64,000 bases of DNA. Source: Bradyrhizobium agreste (lineage in GTDB: Bacteria > Pseudomonadota > Alphaproteobacteria > Rhizobiales > Xanthobacteraceae). Numbering within the stretch: the first letter of the stretch is position 1; each line of letters begins with the position of its first letter. The DNA is taken from positions 310,001 through 374,000 of the forward strand of contig NZ_JACCHP010000001.1 of assembly GCF_016031625.1 (NCBI RefSeq), in the 5' to 3' direction. This document shows, piece by piece, positions 1 through 9,284 of this stretch. Under the pieces are notes generated by a model that had not been told where the DNA came from, did not search any database, and worked only from the letters and a program-made list of their open reading frames with translations. The position numbers and the translations under genes are program-made.

Positions 1-1227
1 GGTAAATCCGCCTGTCTCAAGGTAATCGGCAAGGCGCTCCTGTCCATCGCGCGAAAGTTGGTCGACATGCAATAGCACGACGGCACCGTCACTCGACGCC
101 TCCAGGAGTGACAATTGACGTTTGCCGCTCTCAAGACGCTCGGCGCCGAACAACGGGCCAAGTATATCCATTGCCGGACCGGGACGGCAATGAAACAGCG
201 TCGCCTTGGCGTGCCTGCGGTCGCTAAACGCGTGGACCAGGGATGCTATTCTACGCTTGCCGGAGCCAGCCTCCCCCCAGATGAGGACCGGGCGGGGGGT
301 GGCCGCAACGCGTTTGGTGATCTCGAGGATGCGCTTCATTGCCGAGGACTGCGCGATCACGCCGTGCCTGAAACCACTCAACTGCAGCTGCCGTTCGAGT
401 AGATCCACCTTCTCGCGCAACAGGTGGATGGTCTTGAAGCCCGACGTCACCTCGAGGACCGACATCTCCAGAGGCACGCGGTCCAGCGAAGACCCTCCGA
501 TGAATCCCTGGATTCCGGTCTCGCGACAGATGTCCAGGAGTTCATCCGGCTTTGTGATCGGGCCCCCACCAAGCAGGCAGATGGTGCTCTTGTTGACGGA
601 TTGAGCAACGCGCGCAACGGCATTCGTACGGGCTGCAAGTTCAGACAGGCTGATCGATGGATCGGACTCGCTTTCAACCCCGCGGTTTAGATTGAAGTTG
701 ATGCAAATGGCCTCGGCGCCCGCTTCGACCATTCGACGCGCCTCGGATTGACTGCGCGTATAGGCAATCGTCATCAGGCCGCGTTTTGCAGCTTTCACGA
801 GGAACTCGATTTCCCGGGAGTAACCGAGACCACACTTCTCGAGCAATGACCTGCGCTCATCGTCGATGTGTATGACCGATGGGAAGTTGGTCACACCGGC
901 AAATCCCCATTTGATGATCCGATCGAGCCAACGATCAAGATCGAGCTCGGGGTCGAAGGTACAGGCGCCGAAGAAGACCGGCAATTTCGTGCTGGGCAGG
1001 ATTTCGGTCCGTCCGAAGCTTGCCACGAATTCGTTACTGTTGCGGATTGGGAGGATCGAGGCAGGTGAGGCCCCACCCATGGCTCGAAAACGGCCCGCAT
1101 TGAGCGCGAGCACAAAATCGGCCCCCGCCCGCTCGGCGGCCCTGGCGGTCATGCCCGACCCGATCCCCGCACCAAGGACAAACGAGCGGGAATTGCGGAA
1201 GAACTGCCTGATACCGGCTCCCTTCAC
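1..1227 (-). CDS. TIM-barrel signal-transduction domain fused to AAA+ domain (partial, runs off left edge)
   Basis: 409 codons are open on the minus strand from a GTG at 1227 to the window edge. Residues about 15-260 read as the TIM-barrel signal-transduction family once called PEP hydrolase-like (GAGIGSGMTARAAERAGAD near the start, GGGPI near 220, GGSSLDR near 245). A short linker with LLREKVDLLERQLQL follows, then an AAA+ core with Walker A GEAGSGK at 318-324. The Walker B region (VVLLHVDQ, about 383-390) keeps Asp but has Gln where Glu is usual, and the GAFTGA loop expected after LFG in sigma-54 activators is not visible. It is the last visible gene of the sugar-uptake operon, 58 bases after the ATPase gene, so it may sense its substrate. 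The frame stays open upstream of 1227 without an obvious start. Domain calls are from recognition; the regulatory role is inferred. Confidence 0.75.
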   Translation of the reverse strand, partial: MKGAGIRQFFRNSRSFVLGAGIGSGMTARAAERAGADFVLALNAGRFRAMGGASPASILPIRNSNEFVASFGRTEILPSTKLPVFFGACTFDPELDLDRWLDRIIKWGFAGVTNFPSVIHIDDERRSLLEKCGLGYSREIEFLVKAAKRGLMTIAYTRSQSEARRMVEAGAEAICINFNLNRGVESESDPSISLSELAARTNAVARVAQSVNKSTICLLGGGPITKPDELLDICRETGIQGFIGGSSLDRVPLEMSVLEVTSGFKTIHLLREKVDLLERQLQLSGFRHGVIAQSSAMKRILEITKRVAATPRPVLIWGEAGSGKRRIASLVHAFSDRRHAKATLFHCRPGPAMDILGPLFGAERLESGKRQLSLLEASSDGAVVLLHVDQLSRDGQERLADYLETGGFT

Positions 1228-1285
1228 CTCAGCCGTCCGCCTGTCGATCCTGAGCCGCGCATCATCGCACGGCTCTACGTGAAGA

Positions 1286-2398
1286 CTAGCTCCAACTCGC
1301 CGGTGCGCGCAACCGCCGTACCGCCTTTCCATTGCTCATGAACAAGTGGCAATCGGCTGGAGCGGCGGTGAGGGTGAGCTTGGAGGCGCCTTTGGGCCAA
1401 CCGGATTGTGGCGCCCTGGCGACGAGAGCTTCGTTTCCGGCATTACCGTAGATGTACGTGACGCTGCCGAGATGCTCGACGAAATCGACCCCAAGTTCAA
1501 TCGAGATCTCCTGCTGCCCGCGCATTGACGAGGAGAAGTCGTCCGGGCGAATTCCAACAGTGACCGGCTTGCCAACCAGCATCTGGTCCGGCTGAACCGG
1601 AACGGAGATCGTGGGCCCGGCGTTCAACCGGACGTCCATGCCATGTTCATGAGCTGCCTCGACCTTGCCGCCCAGGAAGTTCATCTTGGGCGAGCCGATG
1701 AATCCTGCCACAAAGCGCGAAGCGGGACTGTGATACAGATCGTGCGGGCTGCCGACCTGTTCGATGTTGCCGTCCTTGAGCACGACGATCTTGTCAGCCA
1801 TGGTCATCGCCTCGACCTGGTCATGCGTCACATAGATCATGGTATTTCCGAGCTGCTTGTGGAGCTTGGCGATCTGAACCCGCATTTGCACGCGCAACTC
1901 GGTGTCCAGGTTGGACAGGGGCTCATCGAACAGGAACACTTTTGGTTCTCGCATGATGGCGCGTCCGATTGCGACGCGCTGGCGTTGCCCGCCTGAAAGC
2001 TGTCGAGGCTTGCGATCCAATAGATGGTCGATCTGCAAGAGCGACGCTGTTTTGGCTATCTTGGCGGCGATCTCGGCTTTCGAGGCTTTGGCCATGCGCA
2101 GGGGAAAGGCCAGATTCTCCCTGACCGTCATATGCGGATAGAGAGCGTAGCTTTGAAAGACCATGCCGAGGTTGCGATCGGCCGCGTCGATGTCGTTGAC
2201 GAGCTCATTGTCGATGAGGAGCCGCCCACCGCTGATAGGCTCGAGCCCGCCAATCATGCGCAAAAGCGTGGATTTGCCTGATCCGGATGGACCGACGAAG
2301 ACGACAAATTCGCCGTGATCAATCGCAAGGTCGATATTGCGCAGGATCTCGATCGTCCCATAGGCCTTCTTCAAACCTTCCAGGCGAACATCGGCCAT
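1286..2398 (-). CDS. Carbohydrate ABC transporter ATP-binding protein, UgpC/MalK type
   Basis: 370 aa. Walker A GPSGSGKST near residue 37, Q-loop in FQSYALYPHMTV, signature [14 protein letters not shown], Walker B VFLFDEPLSNLD and H-loop YVTHDQVEA are all present. A C-terminal extension (about 235-370) corresponds to the MalK-type TOBE regulatory region. The protein would energise import by the two permeases encoded upstream. Its ATG shares a base with the stop of the phosphatase gene (TAATG), so translation is probably coupled. Substrate specificity cannot be read from the ATPase. Confidence 0.93.
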   Translation of the reverse strand: MADVRLEGLKKAYGTIEILRNIDLAIDHGEFVVFVGPSGSGKSTLLRMIGGLEPISGGRLLIDNELVNDIDAADRNLGMVFQSYALYPHMTVRENLAFPLRMAKASKAEIAAKIAKTASLLQIDHLLDRKPRQLSGGQRQRVAIGRAIMREPKVFLFDEPLSNLDTELRVQMRVQIAKLHKQLGNTMIYVTHDQVEAMTMADKIVVLKDGNIEQVGSPHDLYHSPASRFVAGFIGSPKMNFLGGKVEAAHEHGMDVRLNAGPTISVPVQPDQMLVGKPVTVGIRPDDFSSSMRGQQEISIELGVDFVEHLGSVTYIYGNAGNEALVARAPQSGWPKGASKLTLTAAPADCHLFMSNGKAVRRLRAPASWS

Positions 2399-3225
2399 TA
2401 TGCCCTCCTCTGTTGTGGGCGAGCCGCGCGAGCGGCACTTACCTCAATGTCGCGCAAGCTCGATACGATGAAGTCGGGGGCCATCTGGGACGGATCCTGA
2501 CGCATCGGCACGCCGGTTGTAACAAGCACCGTAGCAAGCCCCGCTTTCTTTCCGGCTTGAATATCCGTAGGAACTTGGTCCCCGATCATGATCGTCGAAG
2601 CCCGGTTCGTACCGAGGCGTGAAAGCGCTGTCTCGATCATCGGCACGTGCGGCTTTCCGACGATCGAAGGCTGCACTTGCGTCGCGGCAGCTACAGCTGC
2701 AATCGTCGCACCAGCCCCAGGTTCGAACCCGTTGGCCGTCGGCAACAGAAGATCGGGATTGGTTCCGATGAAGACAGCGCCATTGAGGATCGCCTCAACG
2801 GCAATTCGCATCTTCTCGTGCGTGATATCCCGGTCAAGCCCCATCACAACAACTTCGGGGCTCCGGTCAGTGACCTCCAGCCCGACTTCGCGCATGGCCG
2901 TGACAAGCGACGGAGCGCCGATGACATAGACTTTCGTCAATTCCGGATAATTCGTTCGAATAAGTTCTGCAGCCGTGATGGCGCTTGTCACGACCTGTGA
3001 CGGTGCGATCGCGAGGCCAAATCCCGTCAGCTTTCGGACGACGTCCTCAGGGGTATGCGTGGAATTGTTCGTCACAAAACAGAACGGCACGCCGGCTTTC
3101 CGCCATCGCGCAAACGCTTCTATGGCATCCGCGATTGCGGTGCTGCCACGATAGACGACACCATCCAGATCGGAGATGATCCCATCTATTGGCGGCCAGT
3201 TGACGGCGGAGCTTGTGCTAACCAT
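2398..3225 (-). CDS. HAD-superfamily phosphatase, NagD/phosphoglycolate type
   Basis: 275 aa. Motif I is DLDGVVYRG near residue 19 (nucleophile plus general acid Asp), and the C-terminal MIGDQVPTDIQAGKKAG carries the acidic metal-binding motif. A long cap domain lies between them, as in class-II NagD-like phosphatases. It probably dephosphorylates a sugar or polyol phosphate linked to the imported substrate. The start overlaps the stop of the dehydrogenase gene by eight bases, which supports one transcript with coupled translation. Confidence 0.88.
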   Translation of the reverse strand: MVSTSSAVNWPPIDGIISDLDGVVYRGSTAIADAIEAFARWRKAGVPFCFVTNNSTHTPEDVVRKLTGFGLAIAPSQVVTSAITAAELIRTNYPELTKVYVIGAPSLVTAMREVGLEVTDRSPEVVVMGLDRDITHEKMRIAVEAILNGAVFIGTNPDLLLPTANGFEPGAGATIAAVAAATQVQPSIVGKPHVPMIETALSRLGTNRASTIMIGDQVPTDIQAGKKAGLATVLVTTGVPMRQDPSQMAPDFIVSSLRDIEVSAARAARPQQRRA

Positions 3226-3988
3226 TCATCAGCATCCCGCCATTCACATGGACAATCTGCCCGGTCATGTAGGAGGCTGCGGGGCTAGCCAAGAACACAG
3301 CGAGGCCTGCGATATCTTCCGGCAATCCGACCCGGCCCAGTGGAATCCGGCCACTATGACGCGCTTCGGTCTCTTCCCGAGGGCGCCCGTGCATGGGCGT
3401 GTCGATAATCCCGGGTGCGATTGCATTGACGTTGATCTTGAGCGGAGCACATTCATAAGCGAGCAGCTTTGTCACATCGTGCACAATGGCTTTTGACAAA
3501 CAATAGTCGGCGCCGCCAGCCTGGTAGTTGAAAACCGCGCCCTGCGATGACAACGACGATCCGACATTGACGATCCGGCCGCCCTTGCTCTTCATGAAGC
3601 GCTCGATAGCTAGCTTGGCGCAGCGAAGCACTGCGACGGAGTTGATTTGGATGGTTTTTTCGATTCGATCGGCATTGCCGGTCAGAAGCGGCTGAGCCGA
3701 TTTTATTCCGGCGTTGTTGATCAGGACATCGAGCCTGCCGAAGCGCTTGGCGATCTCATCAAGCACCCTGCCGACATCGTCTTCTCGTGACACATCCATG
3801 CTCATCGGCAGGATGCCGTTGCCGTACGGCAAGCGCGTTAGAATGTCCCGGAGGTTTTCCACATTTGCGTCGGTTGCCAGGACGTTCGCACCACCTTGAC
3901 GGAAAGCATTGGCAATGGCTGAACCAATGCCTCCACCCGCACCGGTCACGAGCACGGTCCTGTCTGCAACTGAGAACTGTTCGGTCAT
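3218..3988 (-). CDS. Short-chain dehydrogenase/reductase
   Basis: 256 aa classical SDR. The N-terminal TGAGGGIG is the NAD(P)-binding glycine motif, NNAG lies near residue 90, and YCLSK supplies the catalytic Tyr-x3-Lys with upstream serines in NVGSSLSS. The C-terminal IVHVNGGMLMNG is typical of the family. It is likely to oxidise a sugar or polyol taken up by the adjacent ABC system. Its ATG lies in an ATGA overlap with the stop of the kinase gene. Confidence 0.9.
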   Translation of the reverse strand: MTEQFSVADRTVLVTGAGGGIGSAIANAFRQGGANVLATDANVENLRDILTRLPYGNGILPMSMDVSREDDVGRVLDEIAKRFGRLDVLINNAGIKSAQPLLTGNADRIEKTIQINSVAVLRCAKLAIERFMKSKGGRIVNVGSSLSSQGAVFNYQAGGADYCLSKAIVHDVTKLLAYECAPLKINVNAIAPGIIDTPMHGRPREETEARHSGRIPLGRVGLPEDIAGLAVFLASPAASYMTGQIVHVNGGMLMNG

Positions 3989-4926
3989 TCCAACTCCAGG
4001 ATAGTTTGAGACTTGAGAAACTCGTCAACGGCTTCGCTGCTTGGCATTGCGCTTTGCGCGCCGCGTCGCGTTACACACAGCGCTGCCACTGCAAGGGCCT
4101 TCTTGACCGCTTGCCGTATCGGTAGCCGCTGAGCAAGAGAGGCTGCGAAGGCTCCATTGAAGGCATCGCCTGCGGCGGTCGTATCAACGACCTTCACAGG
4201 AAATGCCCGGAGCGCAAAAGACGCGCTGGCATCGGCGTAGTAGGCGCCCTGCGCGCCAAGCGTGATCAGGGCTGCTCTCGGGCCGAGATCAAGGAGCTTT
4301 CCGGCGGCATGAGCGGCGCTGTCGAAGTCGTGCACCTCGACGCCGGTGAGCTCGAAAGCTTCGGTCTGGTTTGGAGTGACGAAATCAACACTCCTCCACG
4401 CCGCCGCCGATAGGCCGGCCCTCACGGGGGCCGGATTGAAAATGAGTTCGAAGCCTTTGACGCTCTTCATTGCAAAGAGGTGATTGAGGGCGCCGACCGG
4501 CATGCCCATCTCAGCAACGACGATTGCGTCCCGCTCAATGAATTCGGCGGCCTTTTCGACCATGCTTGGTGTGACATTTGCGTTGGCTCCGGGGTCTATG
4601 ACGATCATGTTGGAGCCATCGTCACCGACTAGGACGAGAGCTGAACCCGATATCTCCCCTGGGCACACCGCCACTGCATCGAGACCGACACCTGCCTCAC
4701 GCAGCGCTTGCAGCAATGATCGACCGTCGTCGTCATCGCCTAGCCGGGTGTAAAAGCTCGGCCGAAGGCCCAATCGAGCGGCGGCGACCGCCTGATTGGC
4801 GCCCTTGCCTCCCGCATGCCGCTTCAAGCTTCCCATCAGGCTTTCACCGGGCGTTGGAAGCCGCTCGACGTTGAAGCAGAGGTCGAGATTTGTCGTTCCA
4901 AAGAACATCAATGGCCTCGGGCTCAT
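3985..4926 (-). CDS. Ribokinase-like PfkB-family sugar kinase
   Basis: 313 aa from the ATG at 4926 (MSPRPLMFFGTTN). The frame is open further upstream, but this ATG forms an ATGA overlap with the permease stop, so it is the preferred start. GGKGANQAVAAARLG near residue 40 is the ribokinase substrate signature, and DTTAAGDAFNGAFA near 250 holds the anion hole and catalytic Asp. It should phosphorylate an imported sugar with ATP. Ribose is not proven; the dehydrogenase and phosphatase next door leave room for a polyol or deoxysugar. Confidence 0.88.
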   Translation of the reverse strand: MSPRPLMFFGTTNLDLCFNVERLPTPGESLMGSLKRHAGGKGANQAVAAARLGLRPSFYTRLGDDDDGRSLLQALREAGVGLDAVAVCPGEISGSALVLVGDDGSNMIVIDPGANANVTPSMVEKAAEFIERDAIVVAEMGMPVGALNHLFAMKSVKGFELIFNPAPVRAGLSAAAWRSVDFVTPNQTEAFELTGVEVHDFDSAAHAAGKLLDLGPRAALITLGAQGAYYADASASFALRAFPVKVVDTTAAGDAFNGAFAASLAQRLPIRQAVKKALAVAALCVTRRGAQSAMPSSEAVDEFLKSQTILELE

Positions 4927-5783
4927 TTCACGGCCCCGAAGGTAAGACCACGTTCGAGATGACGCTGGCCAAGGATGATCAGCACGACCGGCACAATCAT
5001 GGTCACCACCAGACCCGCAGCCATGACCGGATAGAACTGAACGCCCGGATTGAGCAGCTTGAGGAGGGCGACGGTGACCGGTGCTTTCGTCGAACTGAGG
5101 ATCAGGCCGAGTGCGAAGTTGTGCCACGCAAGCAGGAAAATGAGTAATGAAGCGCCTATCAAGCCGGGCTTTAGAAGCGGAAGGACGATGTACCAGACAA
5201 CCCGGAATGGTTTTGCACCATCCATGGCCGCCGCCTCCTCAAGGTCCTTTGGGATGTCCTCGATATATGAACGGCTCAGCCAGATGATCATCGGCAGCGT
5301 GACGACCTGATAGATCCAGATCATACCGAAATAGGTGTCATAAAGACCGACCGTCTGGAACACACTGAACAGAGGTATGACGACAAGGAGCGTCGGCGCG
5401 AACCGAAAGCCCAGAATGAAAAATGCGATGTCCTCCTTCATCGGGATATCGCGCCTCGCCAGGACGTAGCCTGCAGGCACCCCGGCGATCAGCGATACGA
5501 GCACCGCACCAAGCGAGATCACCACGCTATTGGTGACCGGCGTCAGGAAATCAACCTTGATGGTGCCGTAGCTTGTTGCCCCGGCCTGGGCTGCATCGAA
5601 CAAGACGCGGAAGTTTTCGAGAGTCGGCTTGAAGATGAAGCGCGGCGGCCAGGTCATGACCTCCGCCTGCTGCTTCAGCGACATCATCACGATCCAGACC
5701 AGCGGAAATGTCAGGATCAGCGCACAGGCGAGAACCAGCAAATTGAGGAGCACGCTTGCAGGCGTTGAGCGATTTAGCCGCAT
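4923..5783 (-). CDS. Sugar ABC transporter permease, MalG type
   Basis: 286 aa from MRLNRSTPAS at 5783. This start lies just past the stop of the preceding permease gene; a longer frame would overlap that gene. About six membrane segments can be seen, with the permease EAA loop in EEAAAMDGAKPFRVVWYIVLP. It is the second inner-membrane half of the importer. The stop overlaps the kinase start. Confidence 0.9.
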   Translation of the reverse strand: MRLNRSTPASVLLNLLVLACALILTFPLVWIVMMSLKQQAEVMTWPPRFIFKPTLENFRVLFDAAQAGATSYGTIKVDFLTPVTNSVVISLGAVLVSLIAGVPAGYVLARRDIPMKEDIAFFILGFRFAPTLLVVIPLFSVFQTVGLYDTYFGMIWIYQVVTLPMIIWLSRSYIEDIPKDLEEAAAMDGAKPFRVVWYIVLPLLKPGLIGASLLIFLLAWHNFALGLILSSTKAPVTVALLKLLNPGVQFYPVMAAGLVVTMIVPVVLIILGQRHLERGLTFGAVK

Positions 5784-5794
5784 CTCAGCCTCCT

Positions 5795-6757
5795 CTAGCT
5801 TACACGCTGCCGGACCGAGCGCCACAATTTCACCAGGGCCAAAGTCCCGAGAAGCACGATCAACCAGTTGACGACCATGAGCGCTGCACCACGCCCGAAG
5901 GCAAGATTTTGAAAGGCCGTAATATAGGCGCGGACCGAGAGCACGGAGGTACTGTCACCCGGGCCTCCTTGCGTCGTTCCGAAGATGATATCGAACTGAT
6001 TGAGCGATTCGATCAGCCGAAATACCGCGGCGATCAGGATGTATGGCGCAATGAGCGGAAGCTCGATATGGAGGAACGTTGCCCAACCCTTCGCCCCATT
6101 GATCCGCGCAGCTTCTCTGACCTCATCGTTGATGCCCTGCAAGCCGGCGAAGATGATCAGCGCGAAAAATGGCGTATAAGTCCATATATCGATGAGAACC
6201 AGCGAGAACATCGCCGTGCTGGCGTCTGAAATCCATGCGAACCGGCCGATCCCAATAAGCGAAAGCAAATAGTTCAGGATCCCATTCTGCGGATCCATCA
6301 TTGTGGTCCACATCAAGGCGACGCTCATTGGCGGCAGAACCAACGGAAGGAGCATGACGGGTCGCATCAGCCGGGCAAGGAACACCCCACTTGCGAACAA
6401 TTTGGCAAGCGCAAGCCCAAACAACGCCTCCGCGAGCACCGCGGAGCAGGCATACGCCATAGTCGCCCGCACGCTGTTCCAGAAATCCTGGGTCTTGATC
6501 GCCACTTCATAGTTGGTGAATCCAATGAAGCGAACCAGAGGACGACCAAACTTGAGATCGGTCAGCGATTGAAAGACCCCATAGAAAAACAGAAAAAGAA
6601 ATCCAAGCAGGATGATGATGGCGGGCGCAATCGCAGCAAGGCTCCACCAGTCAAGCGCGTGCTGCTCGGCGCTTTGCACCTGCTCGTTTTTGGATGGTGC
6701 CAGTTGGCCTGCCGATGATTGTAACGTCACGGTTGCCTCGGTGCCTCGAAGGTCCAT
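5795..6757 (-). CDS. Sugar ABC transporter permease, MalF type
   Basis: 320 aa. A charged N-terminus is followed by about six hydrophobic spans, and the EAA loop reads EVREAARINGAKGWATFLHIELPLI. This is the UgpA/MalF-like partner of the MalG-type permease. A strong hairpin separates it from the binding-protein gene, and the downstream permease follows after 11 bases. Confidence 0.9.
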   Translation of the reverse strand: MDLRGTEATVTLQSSAGQLAPSKNEQVQSAEQHALDWWSLAAIAPAIIILLGFLFLFFYGVFQSLTDLKFGRPLVRFIGFTNYEVAIKTQDFWNSVRATMAYACSAVLAEALFGLALAKLFASGVFLARLMRPVMLLPLVLPPMSVALMWTTMMDPQNGILNYLLSLIGIGRFAWISDASTAMFSLVLIDIWTYTPFFALIIFAGLQGINDEVREAARINGAKGWATFLHIELPLIAPYILIAAVFRLIESLNQFDIIFGTTQGGPGDSTSVLSVRAYITAFQNLAFGRGAALMVVNWLIVLLGTLALVKLWRSVRQRVS

Positions 6758-6789
6758 CGCTCACTTCTCAAAAGATACTCGGGCGTGGT

Positions 6790-6819
6790 GGGGGGCGGCA
6801 AACCCTCATGCCGCCCCCC
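6790..6819 (-). terminator. Intergenic GC hairpin between binding-protein and permease genes
   Basis: An 11-bp perfect stem (GGGGGGCGGCA paired with TGCCGCCCCCC) with an 8-base loop lies in the 70-base gap after the binding-protein stop. There is no following T-run, so it is more likely a stabilising or partly attenuating element. That would give more binding protein than permease, as in the malE-malF gap. Confidence 0.6.
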
Positions 6820-6827
6820 CGATCGCC

Positions 6828-8213
6828 TTACATGGAAGAGCGGATCTCGGAGGCGAGATCGGTCAACGTCGCCTTCACGTCCGCGCCATTGACCATTTTC
6901 TGCATGGCGACCGCCCAGCCGTTCATCGCCTCGGCAAATCCTACGCGCGGCGTAAAGGCGAGCGCTGCCCTGTCCTGCACGCTTTTGAAGGTATCCACGA
7001 AGTTCGTGAATTCCGGTTTGGCCGCGTAGTCGAGCCAAACCTTGTCGCTCCAGGTCGAAGCGCGCGGAGAGTTGACGAGCTTCCCCGCGACGGCTCCGTT
7101 CAGCTCGACCTGCTTTGACGTCGCCCACTGAATGAACAGCCAGGCCGCTCCCTTTTTCTGGGAGGCAGCATTCATGGCCAGGGACCAGATCCAGATGTTC
7201 GATTCGAAATTCTTGCCGTTCGGAGCGCGCAGCGGGGGAGCGAATGCGATCTTGCCCGACGCGGGCTTGCCCGCGACGTCGTTCCAGAATCCGAACATGT
7301 TGGAATCGATTGCCATCGCGGTCCGGCCCGAATTGATGCCATCGACCACCTGATACCAGTTGTCGTTGGCAAAGGATGGAGCAGCGCACTTCTTGATCAT
7401 CTCCACATAATCCTTATGAAAGGCGATCGACTCGCGCGAATCGAGACCGGTTTCCAACTTGCCGTCCTTGACGACGAAGTCGTGCACACCATAGGACTTG
7501 GCGATCGAGATTGCGGCCGTGTGGATGCTGCTCCAAAAGCGCACTCCCCGCACGCCCAAAGGCGTGATCCCGGGATCGGCAGATTTCAGCTTTTCGCAAG
7601 CGGCGGACATTTCCGGCGGAGTCGTCGGGACCTTGATGCCGTGCTTGTCCAGAATGTCCTTGCGGTAGAACAATTGGATGTTTTCGAAACCGTGCGGGAT
7701 GGCCCACACCTGCCCCCGGCCGGCCTCGATCTGCCCGCCCTTGATCTCCCATGTGAGCGCATCACGCAGTGCGGGGAAGAAATCCTTGTAATCATAGCTT
7801 GCCGAGGTGAGCTTGGGATCGTTCAGGTATCGATCGAGCGGCTCGAGCAGTTGACCGGGCGCGAGATCCCAAGCTGGTTGAATCCCAGTGCCGACGACGT
7901 CCCACGAGGGCGACTTTGTGCTCAGCTGGATGGTCAGCTTGTTCCAGTAGGCGTCGTCCGGATAAAGCTCGGGCGTCACCTTGATGCCTGTCAACTTCTC
8001 GAATTCAGGCAGCTGCGCTGCGACTGCGTCAGCATACGGATGGATATCGTATGCCCACACAATCGAAGCGCCCTCGAACTGGCGCCAATTGATATCCTCC
8101 GCTTTGGCGTGGCCGAAAGATGCGGCCGCACCGGCCAAGAGCGTTGTGCAAATCAGAGCGGTTTTGACAAAATGAGCAGAATGGCCGCGCAAAGCGGCTG
8201 GCGTCCTTGGCAT
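6828..8213 (-). CDS. Extracellular sugar-binding protein of ABC importer (SBP family 1)
   Basis: 461 aa from the ATG at 8213, which follows a GGAGGAGGGA ribosome site at good spacing. An in-frame ATG at 8234 lies upstream of that site and is less likely. The N-terminus is a signal peptide (basic start, then TALICTTLLAGAAAS, cleavage after about GHAKA). The mature protein has the family-1 layout (PEFEKLTGIKVTPELYP near the start, aromatic residues throughout). First gene of the uptake operon; a periplasmic binder of a sugar or related polyol. Confidence 0.9.
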   Translation of the reverse strand: MPRTPAALRGHSAHFVKTALICTTLLAGAAASFGHAKAEDINWRQFEGASIVWAYDIHPYADAVAAQLPEFEKLTGIKVTPELYPDDAYWNKLTIQLSTKSPSWDVVGTGIQPAWDLAPGQLLEPLDRYLNDPKLTSASYDYKDFFPALRDALTWEIKGGQIEAGRGQVWAIPHGFENIQLFYRKDILDKHGIKVPTTPPEMSAACEKLKSADPGITPLGVRGVRFWSSIHTAAISIAKSYGVHDFVVKDGKLETGLDSRESIAFHKDYVEMIKKCAAPSFANDNWYQVVDGINSGRTAMAIDSNMFGFWNDVAGKPASGKIAFAPPLRAPNGKNFESNIWIWSLAMNAASQKKGAAWLFIQWATSKQVELNGAVAGKLVNSPRASTWSDKVWLDYAAKPEFTNFVDTFKSVQDRAALAFTPRVGFAEAMNGWAVAMQKMVNGADVKATLTDLASEIRSSM

Positions 8214-8329
8214 TAGTCCCTCCTCCGGGCTCATTGGCCTGCAAATTCACGTGCCCTCCTCATTTGGGGCCGCGAGTGTTGGGAACGCTAACCGTCATTT
8301 TCTGCCCATATCCACCCATTCAGATCGAA

Positions 8330-8348
8330 GTTGGGTAACGTTGGGTAA
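8330..8348. promoter_or_regulatory. Tandem direct repeat GTTGGGTAA upstream of the sugar operon
   Basis: Two exact 9-base copies of GTTGGGTAA are separated by one base, so they repeat every 10 bases (about one helical turn), roughly 120 bases upstream of the binding-protein start. This suits an operator for a helix-turn-helix regulator. No matching regulator gene is visible upstream. Confidence 0.35.
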
Positions 8349-8787
8349 GTCAAGAGAACAACGTCGCAGGAGCCGCTTCAGGAAGCCATGGTGGGAAATG
8401 ATCAAATGCAGGCGCATGGTTAGGCGCCGCGAAGCCAGTCCCGCAACGACCGGTCGACGCGGGATAGCTGCTCGCGCTTGTGCATCAGCAGCTGGTTCAA
8501 TGCTCTATTTGATCTCGCCGTTCGTCGCAGACGCGGCGATCTTGCTCTCGAGTGGCTCTTTCGAGAGAGACGAGAGCTTGCTGCAGAATGGCGATGCATT
8601 ACCGCAACCTTTCGCAATCTCCTATCGCCCCGACGATCTGGTGTCTCGACTGGCCAAATGGCGGAGCGATCACGGTTGCGCCCGCAGCTTGGGAAACTGC
8701 CAGATCTGCTTTTCTCGGAGCAGCTGCTGGTTTTGTTTCGCAATCCATTCAAAAGCTTTTGCTTATTTGCATTGAGCAAGAGAAGGC
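8349..8787. other. No recognisable gene
   Basis: Several overlapping frames of 119-174 codons are open on both strands (for example 8420-8779 minus), but none shows a domain, a good ribosome site or a convincing codon pattern. Treated as intergenic or decayed sequence. Confidence 0.4.
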
Positions 8788-8919
8788 TCAGGCTGCGCGA
8801 ACGCTTTGCAGAAACTTCTCCACTTCTGTCCTCAGCCGCGAGCTGTCGCTGGACAGGACTTGCGCTGAAGCAATGAGCTGACCTGAAGCCGCGCCAGTTT
8901 CATTGGCCCCGCGCTGCAC
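8788..8919 (-). pseudogene. C-terminal remnant of a methyl-accepting chemotaxis protein
   Basis: The last 43 codons of this frame read like the extreme C-terminus of alpha-proteobacterial chemoreceptors (ANETGAASGQLIASAQVLSS followed by LRTEVEKFLQSVRAA and a stop). Upstream of about 8920 the frame no longer resembles a receptor, and no sensor, HAMP or signalling hairpin is found, so this is a 3' fragment. Confidence 0.65.
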
Positions 8920-9284
8920 GTCAACAATGCTTGAGGCGAACCCGCCATGACCAAGGTGCCCTCGGTCGTGTAGACCGACCACAACCACCTTCGGCCGCGC
9001 CGCTTTAAGAAAGTGTCGAAGGCTGGAAAGCGATCACACATAGCATCAGCCCTTCAACAATAGCACTCGCTTTCGGAAGAAGCGCCGGAACACCGGCTTA
9101 ACGAGACGTTACCGCACTAGCAGCAATTCGTGCGGGTTTGATCGTCCCAATGCTCATGCACGAAATGGCCTCGCATTTTGCGATAAGCGCAGACTTTCGG
9201 CGGCATAAGTCTTACATCAGGGATTTTCTGCTTAGCTGCCCGGTACTATCCATCGTGCTCCTTGGCCCAACGCGGCGAGCACAA

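Noticed and set aside
7929..7950. tts-like GTCAGCTTGTTCCAG
   Set aside because: Inside the sugar-binding-protein gene and lacks the second half-site.
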